Positions 39,545-46,604 of a stretch of DNA of 48,322 nucleotides are shown piece after piece. The notes beneath the pieces are model-generated. The model was given only the letters and a program-made list of their open reading frames with translations, was not told where the DNA came from and searched no databases. The position numbers and the translations under genes are program-made. Source of the stretch: DASVXQ01 sp046727955 (lineage in GTDB: Bacteria; Actinomycetota; CALGFH01); the NCBI GenBank assembly GCA_046727955.1, contig JBKPDO010000086.1, positions 1 to 48,322 on the forward strand. The letters run 5' to 3'. The first letter of the stretch is position 1, and every line of letters begins with the position of its first letter.

Positions 39545-39846
39545 GCCGCGTCACCACCCTGCGCCGGGCCGTGCTCGAAGCGGCGGAGCACCTGAATCGG
39601 GACGTAGAGGTTGTGGCCCACTCGATTCGTTGGCAGCTCGCCGGAGCGGGCGAGCTTGTAGGCGAGCCATCTGGAGATGCCGAGAAGCGCAGCGGCTTCG
39701 GCAATCGGAACGTGAACGCGCCTGTCCCCCGTCAGCACAGAGCCGGACGACTCGGCGCCTTCCGGGGTCGTGCGCGGGCGGTCGAGATCCTCGACCGCGA
39801 CATGGGTTTCGGCACCCGGCGTGCGCCGGGTAGGCTGATCGCGCAT
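39541..39846 (-). CDS. Excisionase-like helix-turn-helix protein, first gene of the leftward AICE operon
   Basis: 101 residues from ATG 39846 (GTG 39861 is possible). The C-terminal half is an HTH_17/Xis-type domain: VHVPIAEAAALLGISRWLAY, KLARSGELPTNRVGHNLYVP, IQVLRRFEHG. In AICEs such a protein is either Xis or a pSAM2-type activator. It heads a chain of overlapping genes running to traB and beyond, and is divergent from the HTH-sensor gene at 40100 across a region with three similar operator-like sites. Confidence 0.72.
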   Translation of the reverse strand: MRDQPTRRTPGAETHVAVEDLDRPRTTPEGAESSGSVLTGDRRVHVPIAEAAALLGISRWLAYKLARSGELPTNRVGHNLYVPIQVLRRFEHGPAQGGDAA

Positions 39847-39861
39847 ACGAGGGGTCCTCAC

Positions 39862-40099
39862 TCTCGTTGCGTCAGGGGTGCCGGGGGCGTTGGCTCGTCC
39901 CCGGCCCCGCTTCCTTCGGCCCTACATCTCGCGTCCTGCGCGGCTCAGTCCGTCAGATGCGGTCCTCCCAGTCGCGTGTTGCCCCGTGCTGTTTAGGGGG
40001 GTAGACGCGAGTCTAACGGGGTGCCGCAGTGTCTGTCTAGGGGGGTACGCAACACCGACTCGCCAAGGACCGTCTAGGCCCCCTAGACTGAGCGGCGTC
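39862..40099. promoter_or_regulatory. Divergent control region with three GTCTAGG-type sites
   Basis: Three related sites lie between the divergent genes: GTTTAGGGGGGTAGAC (39991-40006), GTCTAGGGGGGTACGC (40035-40050) and the perfect palindrome GTCTAGGCCCCCTAGAC (40072-40088, 7-bp arms around CCC), with an extra GTCTAA at 40011. The last ends 12 bases before the ATG at 40100, so a bound protein would block that gene. The likely ligand is the HTH protein encoded at 40100 (autoregulation). This is an inference. Confidence 0.65.
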
Positions 40100-40963
40100 A
40101 TGACTCAAGAAGATGGCTCGCTACCTGCGGAAATCGAGCGTTTGGCGGCGCTCGCAGATCCCGCTGAGCTTCTTCAGGCTGTGACCAAGCGCATGGCGGC
40201 TGCACAGCGCGAGGTGACGGAACTCGCGAGACTCCGCCGCCGCGTTATCGAGCAACTGAGCGCTGAGGGTCGCTCGTATGCGCAGATCGCCGAAGCCGCA
40301 GGACTGAGCCGGGGTCGCATCCACCAACTTCGGCATCGAGGGCCGGCCCCAGAGGGCGGATTCCTCGGGGTCGGAAGCGTCACGATCGTGACACCGCTCA
40401 AACAGGAAGCGCAGAACGCTCGCCCGGTAGTCGCGGTGGAGGACTTCGCCGCCGCGCAGCGACTTGCTGACCTGGCACGAACGCTGCAACTAGATGTCGA
40501 ATTCGATCAGGTACCACTCAATGGCGCTATCGACCTGAACCGGCCGAACCTCATCGTCATCTGCGGCCCCCGCCTGTCAGACGTGGTGGCCAGAGTCCTT
40601 GCCCAAGATCCCGCCATTCAGTTCGAGCGAGCTGCCGATGGTCCTTGGACCCTTCGCGACCGACGGACCGGCACCGTCTATCGCTCCGGGTTGGACTCGC
40701 AACCGGCAAAGCCGTGGGACGTCGCCTACTTAGGACGGCTGCCGCGCCCCGATGGGCAAGGGCTGGTGATGATCTTCACGGGCATCCACCCGCCTGGGAC
40801 ACTTGGCGTGGTCCATCTCATCACCACCGACATCGCAAGCCTGTATCGGCAGGCCGACGCTGGGCAGTTTTCCACCCTCATAGGTGTCGAGTACGATCCT
40901 GACACTCGTGAGCCGGCAGACGTTCAACTTCTCACGCCTCTGTACGAGCACGGAAAGGCTTAG
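40100..40963 (+). CDS. Helix-turn-helix regulator with a large C-terminal sensor-like domain
   Basis: 287 residues from ATG 40100; the longer open frame upstream crosses the operator sites and is not protein-like. Residues about 10-75: ALADPAELLQAVTKRMAAAQ, then LRRRVIEQLSAEGRSYAQIA, EAAGLSRGRIHQLRHRG, a sigma-70 region 4/Trp-repressor-like HTH. Residues about 110-287: RPNLIVICGPRLSDVVARVL, RDRRTGTVYRSGLD, DVAYLGRLPRPDGQGLVMIF, GIHPPGTLGVVHLI, FSTLIGVEYDPDTREP, a conserved actinobacterial domain of unknown role (the ICGP and GIHxxG motifs suggest nucleotide or ligand binding). Its stop is 3 bases before the PP2C gene start, so the two are a regulatory pair. Confidence 0.72.
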   Translation: MTQEDGSLPAEIERLAALADPAELLQAVTKRMAAAQREVTELARLRRRVIEQLSAEGRSYAQIAEAAGLSRGRIHQLRHRGPAPEGGFLGVGSVTIVTPLKQEAQNARPVVAVEDFAAAQRLADLARTLQLDVEFDQVPLNGAIDLNRPNLIVICGPRLSDVVARVLAQDPAIQFERAADGPWTLRDRRTGTVYRSGLDSQPAKPWDVAYLGRLPRPDGQGLVMIFTGIHPPGTLGVVHLITTDIASLYRQADAGQFSTLIGVEYDPDTREPADVQLLTPLYEHGKA

Positions 40964-40966
40964 GCC

Positions 40967-41896
40967 GTGCTTGTTACCTTCGACTCGATTCCTGCAAAGG
41001 CTGATCAGCCAAACGAGGATTTTGTGGCTGCAACGCCCAACGCTGTTGTGCTGTTAGATGGCGCGGGCACACCCGCGGGCTCCGAGAGCGGCTGCATCCA
41101 TGGCGTAATATGGTTTGTGCGACAGCTTGGGAGCGCTCTGCTTTCCTCAATGATAGGCAGTGACCACCCGGACCCTGCGGGCTGTCTCGCCGCGTCGATC
41201 GCAGCGGTACGCTCTCTCCACACTGACACGTGCGACCTGTCGCATCCGGGTAGCCCATCGGCGACTGTCGTTGCGCTCAGGGAGCGAAAGAGCCTCATTG
41301 AGTATGCCGTGCTCGCGGATTCAGTACTACTTCTCAGTCTTTCGGACGGGTTGCGCATCGTTACAGACGCCCGCGAGGCACAAGTCGGGAAGCAACTTAG
41401 GACCGAGATGGACGCCACGACAAACGGGACGCCTGATCATGAGAAGGCTCTTCGTAATTACATCGAGAGCCTACGCGCCCACCGGAATAGGCCGGGGGGT
41501 TTTTGGGTCGCGAGCGCGGAGCCGGACGCGGCGGCGGAAGCGTTGACCGGAACCGTGCCGCGCGATCAGGTGCGCGCAGCGGCCCTTCTAAGCGATGGCG
41601 CCAGCAGGCTTGTCGATAGGTTTGGCGTGGCGACATGGAACGACGCATTGCGAACACTCGCCACGGCCGGACCTTCGGAACTCCTCCGCCAAGTCCGCGC
41701 AGCCGAGAACACCGACCCGAAGGGATCACGATGGCCACGGGGCAAGGTTCACGACGACGCGACGGCTGCGTACTGTGTGGGCGATGCGTCATCTGGGCTG
41801 ACGCGTTACGAATCGGCCTCGGCAGATCAGGTCGAGCATCAGCCGAGGTTGACGGATGAGTCTCGCCGAGATAAAGACACACCATCAATGCCATGA
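40967..41896 (+). CDS. PP2C-family serine/threonine phosphatase-like protein
   Basis: 309 residues from GTG 40967, with GGAAAGG upstream. PP2C motifs: QPNEDFVAATPNAVVLLDGA (Asp-Gly metal site), GSPSATVVALRERKSLIEYA, VLADSVLLLSL, AALLSDGASRLVDRFG (SDG) and KVHDDATAAYCV (DDxT). The metal-binding aspartates are present, so catalysis is plausible. The last 40 residues are polar and lack family similarity. It is paired with the HTH-sensor gene, a combination found repeatedly in actinobacteria as far as I recall. It may control the sensor or a kinase elsewhere. Confidence 0.78.
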   Translation: MLVTFDSIPAKADQPNEDFVAATPNAVVLLDGAGTPAGSESGCIHGVIWFVRQLGSALLSSMIGSDHPDPAGCLAASIAAVRSLHTDTCDLSHPGSPSATVVALRERKSLIEYAVLADSVLLLSLSDGLRIVTDAREAQVGKQLRTEMDATTNGTPDHEKALRNYIESLRAHRNRPGGFWVASAEPDAAAEALTGTVPRDQVRAAALLSDGASRLVDRFGVATWNDALRTLATAGPSELLRQVRAAENTDPKGSRWPRGKVHDDATAAYCVGDASSGLTRYESASADQVEHQPRLTDESRRDKDTPSMP

Positions 41897-42003
41897 TTAG
41901 TGAGGACCTTTTCCACAATGGTCAAGGCCCTTCTCGGCCGGATCACCCTCGTCTCAACGAGCGTGCGGCCTTCGGACCTCCATCCTAGAAAGGCTGAAAC
42001 GAC
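41897..42003. other. Gap before the ATPase gene
   Basis: About 107 bases, relatively AT-rich, between the PP2C stop and the AAA ATPase start. AAAGG lies at 41989-41993, 6-8 bases before ATG 42004. A separate promoter could lie here. Confidence 0.35.
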
Positions 42004-43077
42004 ATGTATCAGAGAATCCGGATCGAGCACTTCCGCGGATTCCGGTCTCTTAACCTGTCCGGGCTTAGACAGTTCGCTCTTCTAACGGGAAAGAATAACG
42101 TCGGCAAGACCGCCGTGTTAGAAGGGATATTCCTTCATGCCGGCGCCTTAGTTGCCGCAGACCTTCCGCTACGGCTCGATCTGTTTAGAGGGATGGAACC
42201 TATCGCACGGGTTTCTCCGACCACATCACCATGGGACTCGTTGTTCAACCAGTATGATGTGCGTCGTCCCATTCGACTTAGCGCTGATACCTCTGAGCAG
42301 CACGACTGGTCTGTGAGGCTAACCCGGCTCCCCCTAGAACAACTGCCGCGAAGAGTGGATGAACTGCCGGCTGCTTCAGAGGCTTCCGCCGTAGACTCTC
42401 CAGGATCACCTGTCGGCGCAATTCGAGTTGAAGAGCAATTTGGCGGCACCGTGCACAAAGCTACGCAAGTCATGACCCGCAATGGGTTCATTCAGCAAGG
42501 CGAGATCTTTCCTTCACGAAAGACCGTCGTGTACTTCAGCGGCGCTGCGCGAACAACCAACGATGACGTACAACGATTCTCAGACCTTCAGGTTGAGAAT
42601 CGCGAGGAAGAGGTTGTTGAGGCAATCAAGGTTATTGAGCCTCGAATTCGGAAGATCGACATTTCTCTTGCAGGTAGTCAGCCACGACTTCACGCAGATA
42701 TAGGGTTAAGGCGTTCATTGCCCTTGAATCTGCTTGGCGAGGGTACGGCCCGAGTGATGTCATTCATATTGGCAATCCACACTGCGGGGGAGCAAGGCGT
42801 CGTCCTTATAGATGAGTTCGAGAACGGCATCCACTACTCAGCTCTCGCGCCAGTTTGGCGAACGCTCGCAAGTGATGCTGCTCGATCTGGGGTTCAAATA
42901 ATCGCTACAACCCATAGCAATGAGTGCGTACAGGCGGCACAAGCGGGACTCGGCGACCTGGGGATCTCGGACCTCGCGTTGTTTCGTTTGGAGAGAAGAC
43001 GCGAGGAAATTCATGTTGTGGACTATAATGCGGAGCTCCTGAGACTTGCGGCTGAACAAGACATGGAAGTTCGCTGA
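42004..43077 (+). CDS. AAA ATPase of the OLD/RecF-like (AAA_15/AAA_21) type
   Basis: 357 residues from ATG 42004. YQRIRIEHFRGFRSLNLSGL is the classic SMC/ABC-like start. Walker A GKNNVGKT is at 29-36. A long insertion (about 60-240) follows, then an ABC-type signature NLLGEGTARVMSF, Walker B GVVLIDEFENGIH and the H-loop ATTHSNECV. The insertion contains EIFPSRKTVVYFSGAARTTN. No TOPRIM nuclease is fused at its C-terminus; the partner gene overlaps by one base (TGATG) and supplies a TOPRIM-like protein. Together they resemble two-component OLD/PARIS/AbiL-like phage-defence systems. Base composition is clearly lower in GC than the AICE core. Confidence 0.82.
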   Translation: MYQRIRIEHFRGFRSLNLSGLRQFALLTGKNNVGKTAVLEGIFLHAGALVAADLPLRLDLFRGMEPIARVSPTTSPWDSLFNQYDVRRPIRLSADTSEQHDWSVRLTRLPLEQLPRRVDELPAASEASAVDSPGSPVGAIRVEEQFGGTVHKATQVMTRNGFIQQGEIFPSRKTVVYFSGAARTTNDDVQRFSDLQVENREEEVVEAIKVIEPRIRKIDISLAGSQPRLHADIGLRRSLPLNLLGEGTARVMSFILAIHTAGEQGVVLIDEFENGIHYSALAPVWRTLASDAARSGVQIIATTHSNECVQAAQAGLGDLGISDLALFRLERRREEIHVVDYNAELLRLAAEQDMEVR

Positions 43078-43715
43078 TGCCGGTCACGTATTCAGGAGGC
43101 AACAGACAAGACCGAACCATAGTAGAATCTCGCCTCGTAGCGGTAGAGGGTGCCGACGACCAGTACCTGGTAGGGGTTATCGCCAACCAACTCGAATTGA
43201 CCTTGCAGGTCCACCAAATGCAGGGGAAGGAGGAATGGGGCGCGAAAATTGAACTTCTTACCAGGACAGAAGGATTCGATCAAGTACGGAGGTTTGGACT
43301 GGTTCGCGACGCCGATTTAGATTCCGCCGCTGCCTTTGCCAGCGTTGCACAAGCGCTTAGGAACGCAAGGCTTACTGCCCCTACTGAGCAGCTATCACTG
43401 ACGGCTGGTAATCCTCAGACAGCTATCTATATCGTCACTGCCCCCAGCGCGAACTCTGGCGAGCTGGAGGATCTTTGCCTTTCAGCGATCGAAGGCGAGG
43501 TAGGTTATAGCTGCATTCAGCCCTACCTAGACTGCGCTTCAGCGCAGGGCCGAGTACTACCAGGCAAACTGTCGAAGGCGAAATTGCATACATACATCGC
43601 TGTCAGCCGATTGCCGGGGGCCAGATTGAGGGAAGCGGCGCTGGCCAATATTATCCCTATTGGATCGTCCAGCTTCGACCAACTCACAAGCCTAATACGG
43701 TCCATTTGCCAATAG
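43077..43715 (+). CDS. TOPRIM-like (DUF3226/DUF4435-type) partner of the AAA ATPase
   Basis: 212 residues from ATG 43077, sharing a base with the ATPase stop. Residue Glu24 in RLVAVEGADDQYLVGVIANQ and the Asp78-x-Asp80 pair in RRFGLVRDADLDSAAAF give the Glu...DxD arrangement of TOPRIM folds. Further on: AIYIVTAPSANSGELEDLCL (family-typical GxLExL-like turn) and KLSKAKLHTYIAVSRLPGAR. Such proteins, next to AAA_15 ATPases, act as effectors (nucleases or tRNA-targeting toxins) in anti-phage systems such as PARIS. The exact family cannot be fixed by eye. Confidence 0.72.
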   Translation: MPVTYSGGNRQDRTIVESRLVAVEGADDQYLVGVIANQLELTLQVHQMQGKEEWGAKIELLTRTEGFDQVRRFGLVRDADLDSAAAFASVAQALRNARLTAPTEQLSLTAGNPQTAIYIVTAPSANSGELEDLCLSAIEGEVGYSCIQPYLDCASAQGRVLPGKLSKAKLHTYIAVSRLPGARLREAALANIIPIGSSSFDQLTSLIRSICQ

Positions 43716-43962
43716 CCCCGCAGCCCGTTCTCGCCTTCCGTTGCCGCGCCATTCAGGCACTTGCCAACGCGGCGGTGGTCATCGGGTCGGGCCTCACCCT
43801 CGGGTGAGCTGGGAGCGGAACTGGCTGTCAGCAGCCTGTCAGCAACCAAGCCTCGTGAGGCATGGGGACGCATCACGCGCCACGGTGATACTTCGACGCT
43901 GACCTCGGGTTTTGTAGTGTGGCGGAAGGCGCCGTGAGTCAGCATACGACCGGCGCGATTCG
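43716..43962. other. Right-end region of the AICE inside attR
   Basis: No supported gene. It contains the paired TGTCAGCA repeats at 43825-43846 and leads into attR at 43963. Confidence 0.5.
43825..43846 (+). promoter_or_regulatory. Putative integrase arm-type sites, right end
   Basis: CTGTCAGCAGC (43825-43835) abuts CTGTCAGCAAC (43836-43846), the same direct-repeat arrangement and core (TGTCAGCA) as at 17068-17089. They lie about 116 bases inside attR. Confidence 0.55.
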
Positions 43963-44015
43963 TTCACACGGCAGAGGTCACAGGTTCGATACCTGTCGCG
44001 CCCACCAGGCAAGAC
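43963..44015 (+). repeat. attR: 53-bp copy of the 3' half of tRNA-Val(CAC)
   Basis: Identical to 16986-17038. Only the tRNA portion from the anticodon loop to CCA plus a few bases is present; the 5' half of a tRNA is missing, so this is not a functional tRNA gene. Confidence 0.93.
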
Positions 44016-44044
44016 GCCTTCCCCCAGTCCTCTCCCGGCGCGGC

Positions 44045-44066
44045 TTGCCAGAAGATTTGCCAGAAG
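44045..44066 (+). repeat. Direct repeats just outside attR (possible arm sites of a second element)
   Basis: TTGCCAGAAG occurs at 44045-44054 and 44057-44066, 12 bases apart, about 30 bases beyond the attR core. The spacing from the core mimics that of the TGTCAGCA pair beside attL, but the sequence differs. Confidence 0.5.
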
Positions 44067-44172
44067 GTCACGGGTGGCGTCCTGTGGGTGCCAGAAACCT
44101 GATCACAGGCTCTGAGCTGGGAGTTCGCTTCGCGGCCTGCCTTCCAGATGAGGGTGTCCTGACGTCTTGCCC

Positions 44173-44877
44173 ATGCGCACGGGCTCCCCCTGTCCCGTGT
44201 GTGCCGGGACCATTAATGCCTTGATGGTGGCGGATCTCCCGGAGTGGTGGGGCTCCCGGCACTCCGAGCGCATGGGAACACCACAAGCAGCCCTAGCACG
44301 CTGCCGCCTGCGCATCAAGGAAGGCTTCACCGTCATCGACCGCCAGCAGCGCCACCTCAACGACCACGCCCACACCCTCGGATTCACCGACCTCAACAGC
44401 TACCTCGTGGCGCGCTGCCAGCAGGACGCCAGCCTGACCCGGCTCGCCGGCGAGCTGCAGACCACCATTGACGTGATCCGCCGCCTCATCGACCAGGCTG
44501 GCATCCACTGCTCCTCACCGAAGGTCCGCAGCGCCCGTCAGCGCCGCCGCGCCACCGACCAGCGGCTCACCATCCGTGCAGAGCAACTCGGCTTTGCCAG
44601 CCTGCAGGCCTATTTGGCCGACCACGTGGCCAGGCGGGCGTGGACGCTCGGCCAGATCGCCAGCGAGCTGGGCGTGAACCGGGACACGGTCAGGGACCGG
44701 CTGCACCGCTACGGGCTGCGCCCCCACCAGGCAGACGCACACCAACCAGCCGACGCTGGTCGGTCACGGCCTCTCTGGGCATGCAACAACCTTGGCGCCG
44801 GTGGAGCGCATCGAGGCGAGCAGCTTCTCTGCCACGTCAGGGGACATCACCGCAGCCTTGTAGTAGGACGAACATGA
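44173..44877 (+). CDS. Protein with two HTH-like LGFxxLxxYL repeats
   Basis: About 234 residues from ATG 44173 (TTG 44167 possible). The N-terminus has CPVCAGTINALMVADLPEWW, then HSERMGTPQAALARCRLRIK. Unit 1: HAHTLGFTDLNSYLVARCQQ with LTRLAGELQTTIDVIRRLID. Unit 2: EQLGFASLQAYLADHVARRA with LGQIASELGVNRDTVRDRLH. The same consensus occurs three times in the broken gene at 3948-4810. The last 45 residues do not fit the family and may come from a frameshift. A site-specific DNA-binding role is inferred; the protein family name is not known to me. Confidence 0.6.
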   Translation: MRTGSPCPVCAGTINALMVADLPEWWGSRHSERMGTPQAALARCRLRIKEGFTVIDRQQRHLNDHAHTLGFTDLNSYLVARCQQDASLTRLAGELQTTIDVIRRLIDQAGIHCSSPKVRSARQRRRATDQRLTIRAEQLGFASLQAYLADHVARRAWTLGQIASELGVNRDTVRDRLHRYGLRPHQADAHQPADAGRSRPLWACNNLGAGGAHRGEQLLCHVRGHHRSLVVGRT

Positions 44878-45053
44878 ACGAGCAACCCTTACAGTGCGAG
44901 ATCTCCTTTCCTCGCAGCCGGCCGATGTGCGACGCTATCGACCGGGGCCGAGCGGGGTGAGAGGGGCGAAGGGCTGGAGCGTGGAGGCAGCATCACGATC
45001 GTCTGCCTGCCCGAGTCGATCACAGCAGCTGCAACAGCGCCCCGGCGACCGCC
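44878..45053. other. Intergenic stretch, no gene seen
   Basis: About 175 bases between the HTH-repeat gene and the convergent Mth938-like gene, with no convincing hairpin or open frame. Confidence 0.35.
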
Positions 45054-45416
45054 TCAACAGGTGACGTGGAGCAGGCCGATCACCGCCCCCTCGGCCTGGT
45101 TCCAGATCGCGATCACCTCCGGCGTCGGCAGCAGGTCCACCTGGCAGCCGTGGCGTCGGAAGTAGGCCGCTGCCTCCTCCGACAGCGCAACCGTGCCGTA
45201 CTGCCCCGCACCGATGAGCAGCCGCGCGGCGCCTTTCTGGTAGACGTGCCTGGCCTCGTCAAGCGAGATGGTGTGCGAGGTGCCATAGACGGCCTTGGAC
45301 AGCTTCTTCTTGCGCTTCTCGACGTTCCCGCCGAGCCGGATGAGCACGTCATGCTCATAGACCGTCCCGTCGATCGTGACCGAGCCAAACCGTGTCCGGT
45401 CGATCCGGGGCTGCAT
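45054..45416 (-). CDS. Mth938/NDUFAF3-like (DUF498) domain protein
   Basis: 120 residues from ATG 45416; upstream in-frame sequence is not family-like. MQPRIDRTRFGSVTIDGTVY, EHDVLIRLGGNVEKRKKKLS, TISLDEARHVYQKGAARLLI, GAGQYGTVALSEEAAAYFRR, VDLLPTPEVIAIWNQAEGAV cover the whole Mth938-like fold, including the GAGQYG loop. The family is conserved from archaea to the human complex I assembly factor NDUFAF3. Its bacterial role is unclear. It appears complete and intact. Confidence 0.85.
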   Translation of the reverse strand: MQPRIDRTRFGSVTIDGTVYEHDVLIRLGGNVEKRKKKLSKAVYGTSHTISLDEARHVYQKGAARLLIGAGQYGTVALSEEAAAYFRRHGCQVDLLPTPEVIAIWNQAEGAVIGLLHVTC

Positions 45417-45683
45417 CGCGCATCTCACCACCCTGCTCGGTCCTGCGGCAGGCAACCCGCCCGTGCACCAGCCACCCGGTGCGAGGCGCCCATCCAAGGT
45501 TCTCATGCCCTGGCGGGGCGCCCAAGGTCCGTAACGGCTGCCTAACGACCCCGCGACCGCACGCTGGCTCAGTGGTCACGCTTGAGCAGGCCGGTGATGG
45601 CAGCGACGACCGCGGATGGTCACGCCCTTAGGGCTCCCCGCTTGACTACTTTAGCCAGTGGTGACCGTCTGGGTGATTGGGGT
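45417..45683. other. Intergenic stretch upstream of the Mth938-like gene
   Basis: No gene supported. It contains a 29-bp sequence at about 45528-45556 (CGTAACGG, then TAACGACCCCG) that nearly repeats at 48289-48317 near the window end. Confidence 0.4.
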
Positions 45684-45710
45684 TGACCCGGTTCTGTAGA
45701 CAGCGGACGG

Positions 45711-46604
45711 TTAGGCCGCAGTAACAAGAGTAGCGGGGTGCTGCTGCTGGTACCTCCTCTCGTACTCGGTGGGGCTGAGATAGCCCAGGGACGAATGGCG
45801 GCGCCGGCGGTTGTAGAACACCTCCAGGTACTCGTAGATGGCGGTGCGGGCGGCCTGGCGGGTCGGCCAGGTGCGGGTGTGGACCAGCTCGGTCTTCAAC
45901 GTCGCAAACAGCGACTCGGCGACGGCGTTGTCGAAACACGTCGCCACGTGGCCCATGCTCCGGCGGGCCCCGGCCGCCTCCAGCGCCTTGGTGTAGACGC
46001 CGGCGGTGTACTGGCTGCCGCGATCACTATGGTGGATGAGCCCCTGGGCGGGCTGGCGCCGGTCCAGGGCCATCTGGAGGGCATCCACGGCCAGCTCGGC
46101 GCGCAGGTGGTCGGCCATGGCCCAACCGATGACCTTGCGGGAGTAGCCGTCCAGGACCGCGGCCAGGTACAGCCAGCCCTCCTGGGTCGGGATGTAGGAG
46201 ATGTCGGCGTACCAGGTCCGATCGGGCGCGCCCGGGTCGAACAGCCGCCCCACCAGGTCCGGCGCGGGCGTGGCGGCCGGGTCACGGCGGGTCAGGCCGC
46301 GCCGCCGGTGCCGGTGGCAGCCGACCAGGCCGTGGGTGCGCATCAGCCGGGCGATGCGCTTGCGGGCCACCCGCACGCCCTGCTCGCGCAGCTCGGCGTG
46401 GACCCGTGGGGCGCCGTAGGTGCCGCGCGAGTCGCGGTGGATCTGGGTGATCTGCTCCAGCAGCTGCTGGTCGGTGCGCTGGTGGGTGGACGGGCCGCGC
46501 TCGGCCCAGGCGTAGAACGCCTTGCGGGAGACGCCAAGCACCCGGCACAGCAGGCTGACCGGGTAGGTTGCCTTCTCCGCCGCGATGAACCGATACCGGC
46601 TCAC
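45711..46604 (-). CDS. IS3-family transposase OrfB (DDE integrase domain)
   Basis: 297 residues. HTH_21-like start (YPVSLLCRVLGVSRKAFYAW) and rve core with DDE: Asp in RTWYADISYIPTQEG, Asp in IHHSDRGSQYTAGVY and Glu in FDNAVAESLFATLKTELVH, ending YNRRRRHSSLGYLSPTEYER. Intact. It is made as an OrfAB fusion by -1 frameshifting at 46637-46643; the -1 frame is open from there through the OrfB start. Independent initiation at 46604 (GTG) overlapping the OrfA stop is also possible. Confidence 0.9.
   Translation of the reverse strand: MSRYRFIAAEKATYPVSLLCRVLGVSRKAFYAWAERGPSTHQRTDQQLLEQITQIHRDSRGTYGAPRVHAELREQGVRVARKRIARLMRTHGLVGCHRHRRRGLTRRDPAATPAPDLVGRLFDPGAPDRTWYADISYIPTQEGWLYLAAVLDGYSRKVIGWAMADHLRAELAVDALQMALDRRQPAQGLIHHSDRGSQYTAGVYTKALEAAGARRSMGHVATCFDNAVAESLFATLKTELVHTRTWPTRQAARTAIYEYLEVFYNRRRRHSSLGYLSPTEYERRYQQQHPATLVTAA

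Larger units (their letters stand above)
16986..44015. mobile_element. Integrated actinobacterial ICE (AICE) in tRNA-Val(CAC)
   Basis: Bounded by perfect 53-bp direct repeats (16986-17038 and 43963-44015) that start in the anticodon loop of tRNA-Val and run past its CCA end. It contains a tyrosine integrase, an excisionase-like gene, prim-pol and DUF3631 replication genes, a TraB/FtsK translocase, DUF2637 and many small overlapping genes, the recognised gene set of AICEs that transfer double-stranded DNA. About 8.2 kb is a later compound transposon (18232-26468); without it the element is about 18.8 kb, within the usual AICE size. Confidence 0.88.

Noticed and set aside
42004..43715. Calling the ATPase/TOPRIM pair PARIS (AriA/AriB).
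   Set aside because: The arrangement is similar, but sequence alone does not separate PARIS from AbiL-like or other OLD-type pairs, so only the general class is claimed.
43963..44015. A second tRNA-Val gene at the right end of the element.
   Set aside because: Only the 3' half from the anticodon loop onward is present; there is no acceptor 5' strand or D arm, so it is an att duplicate.
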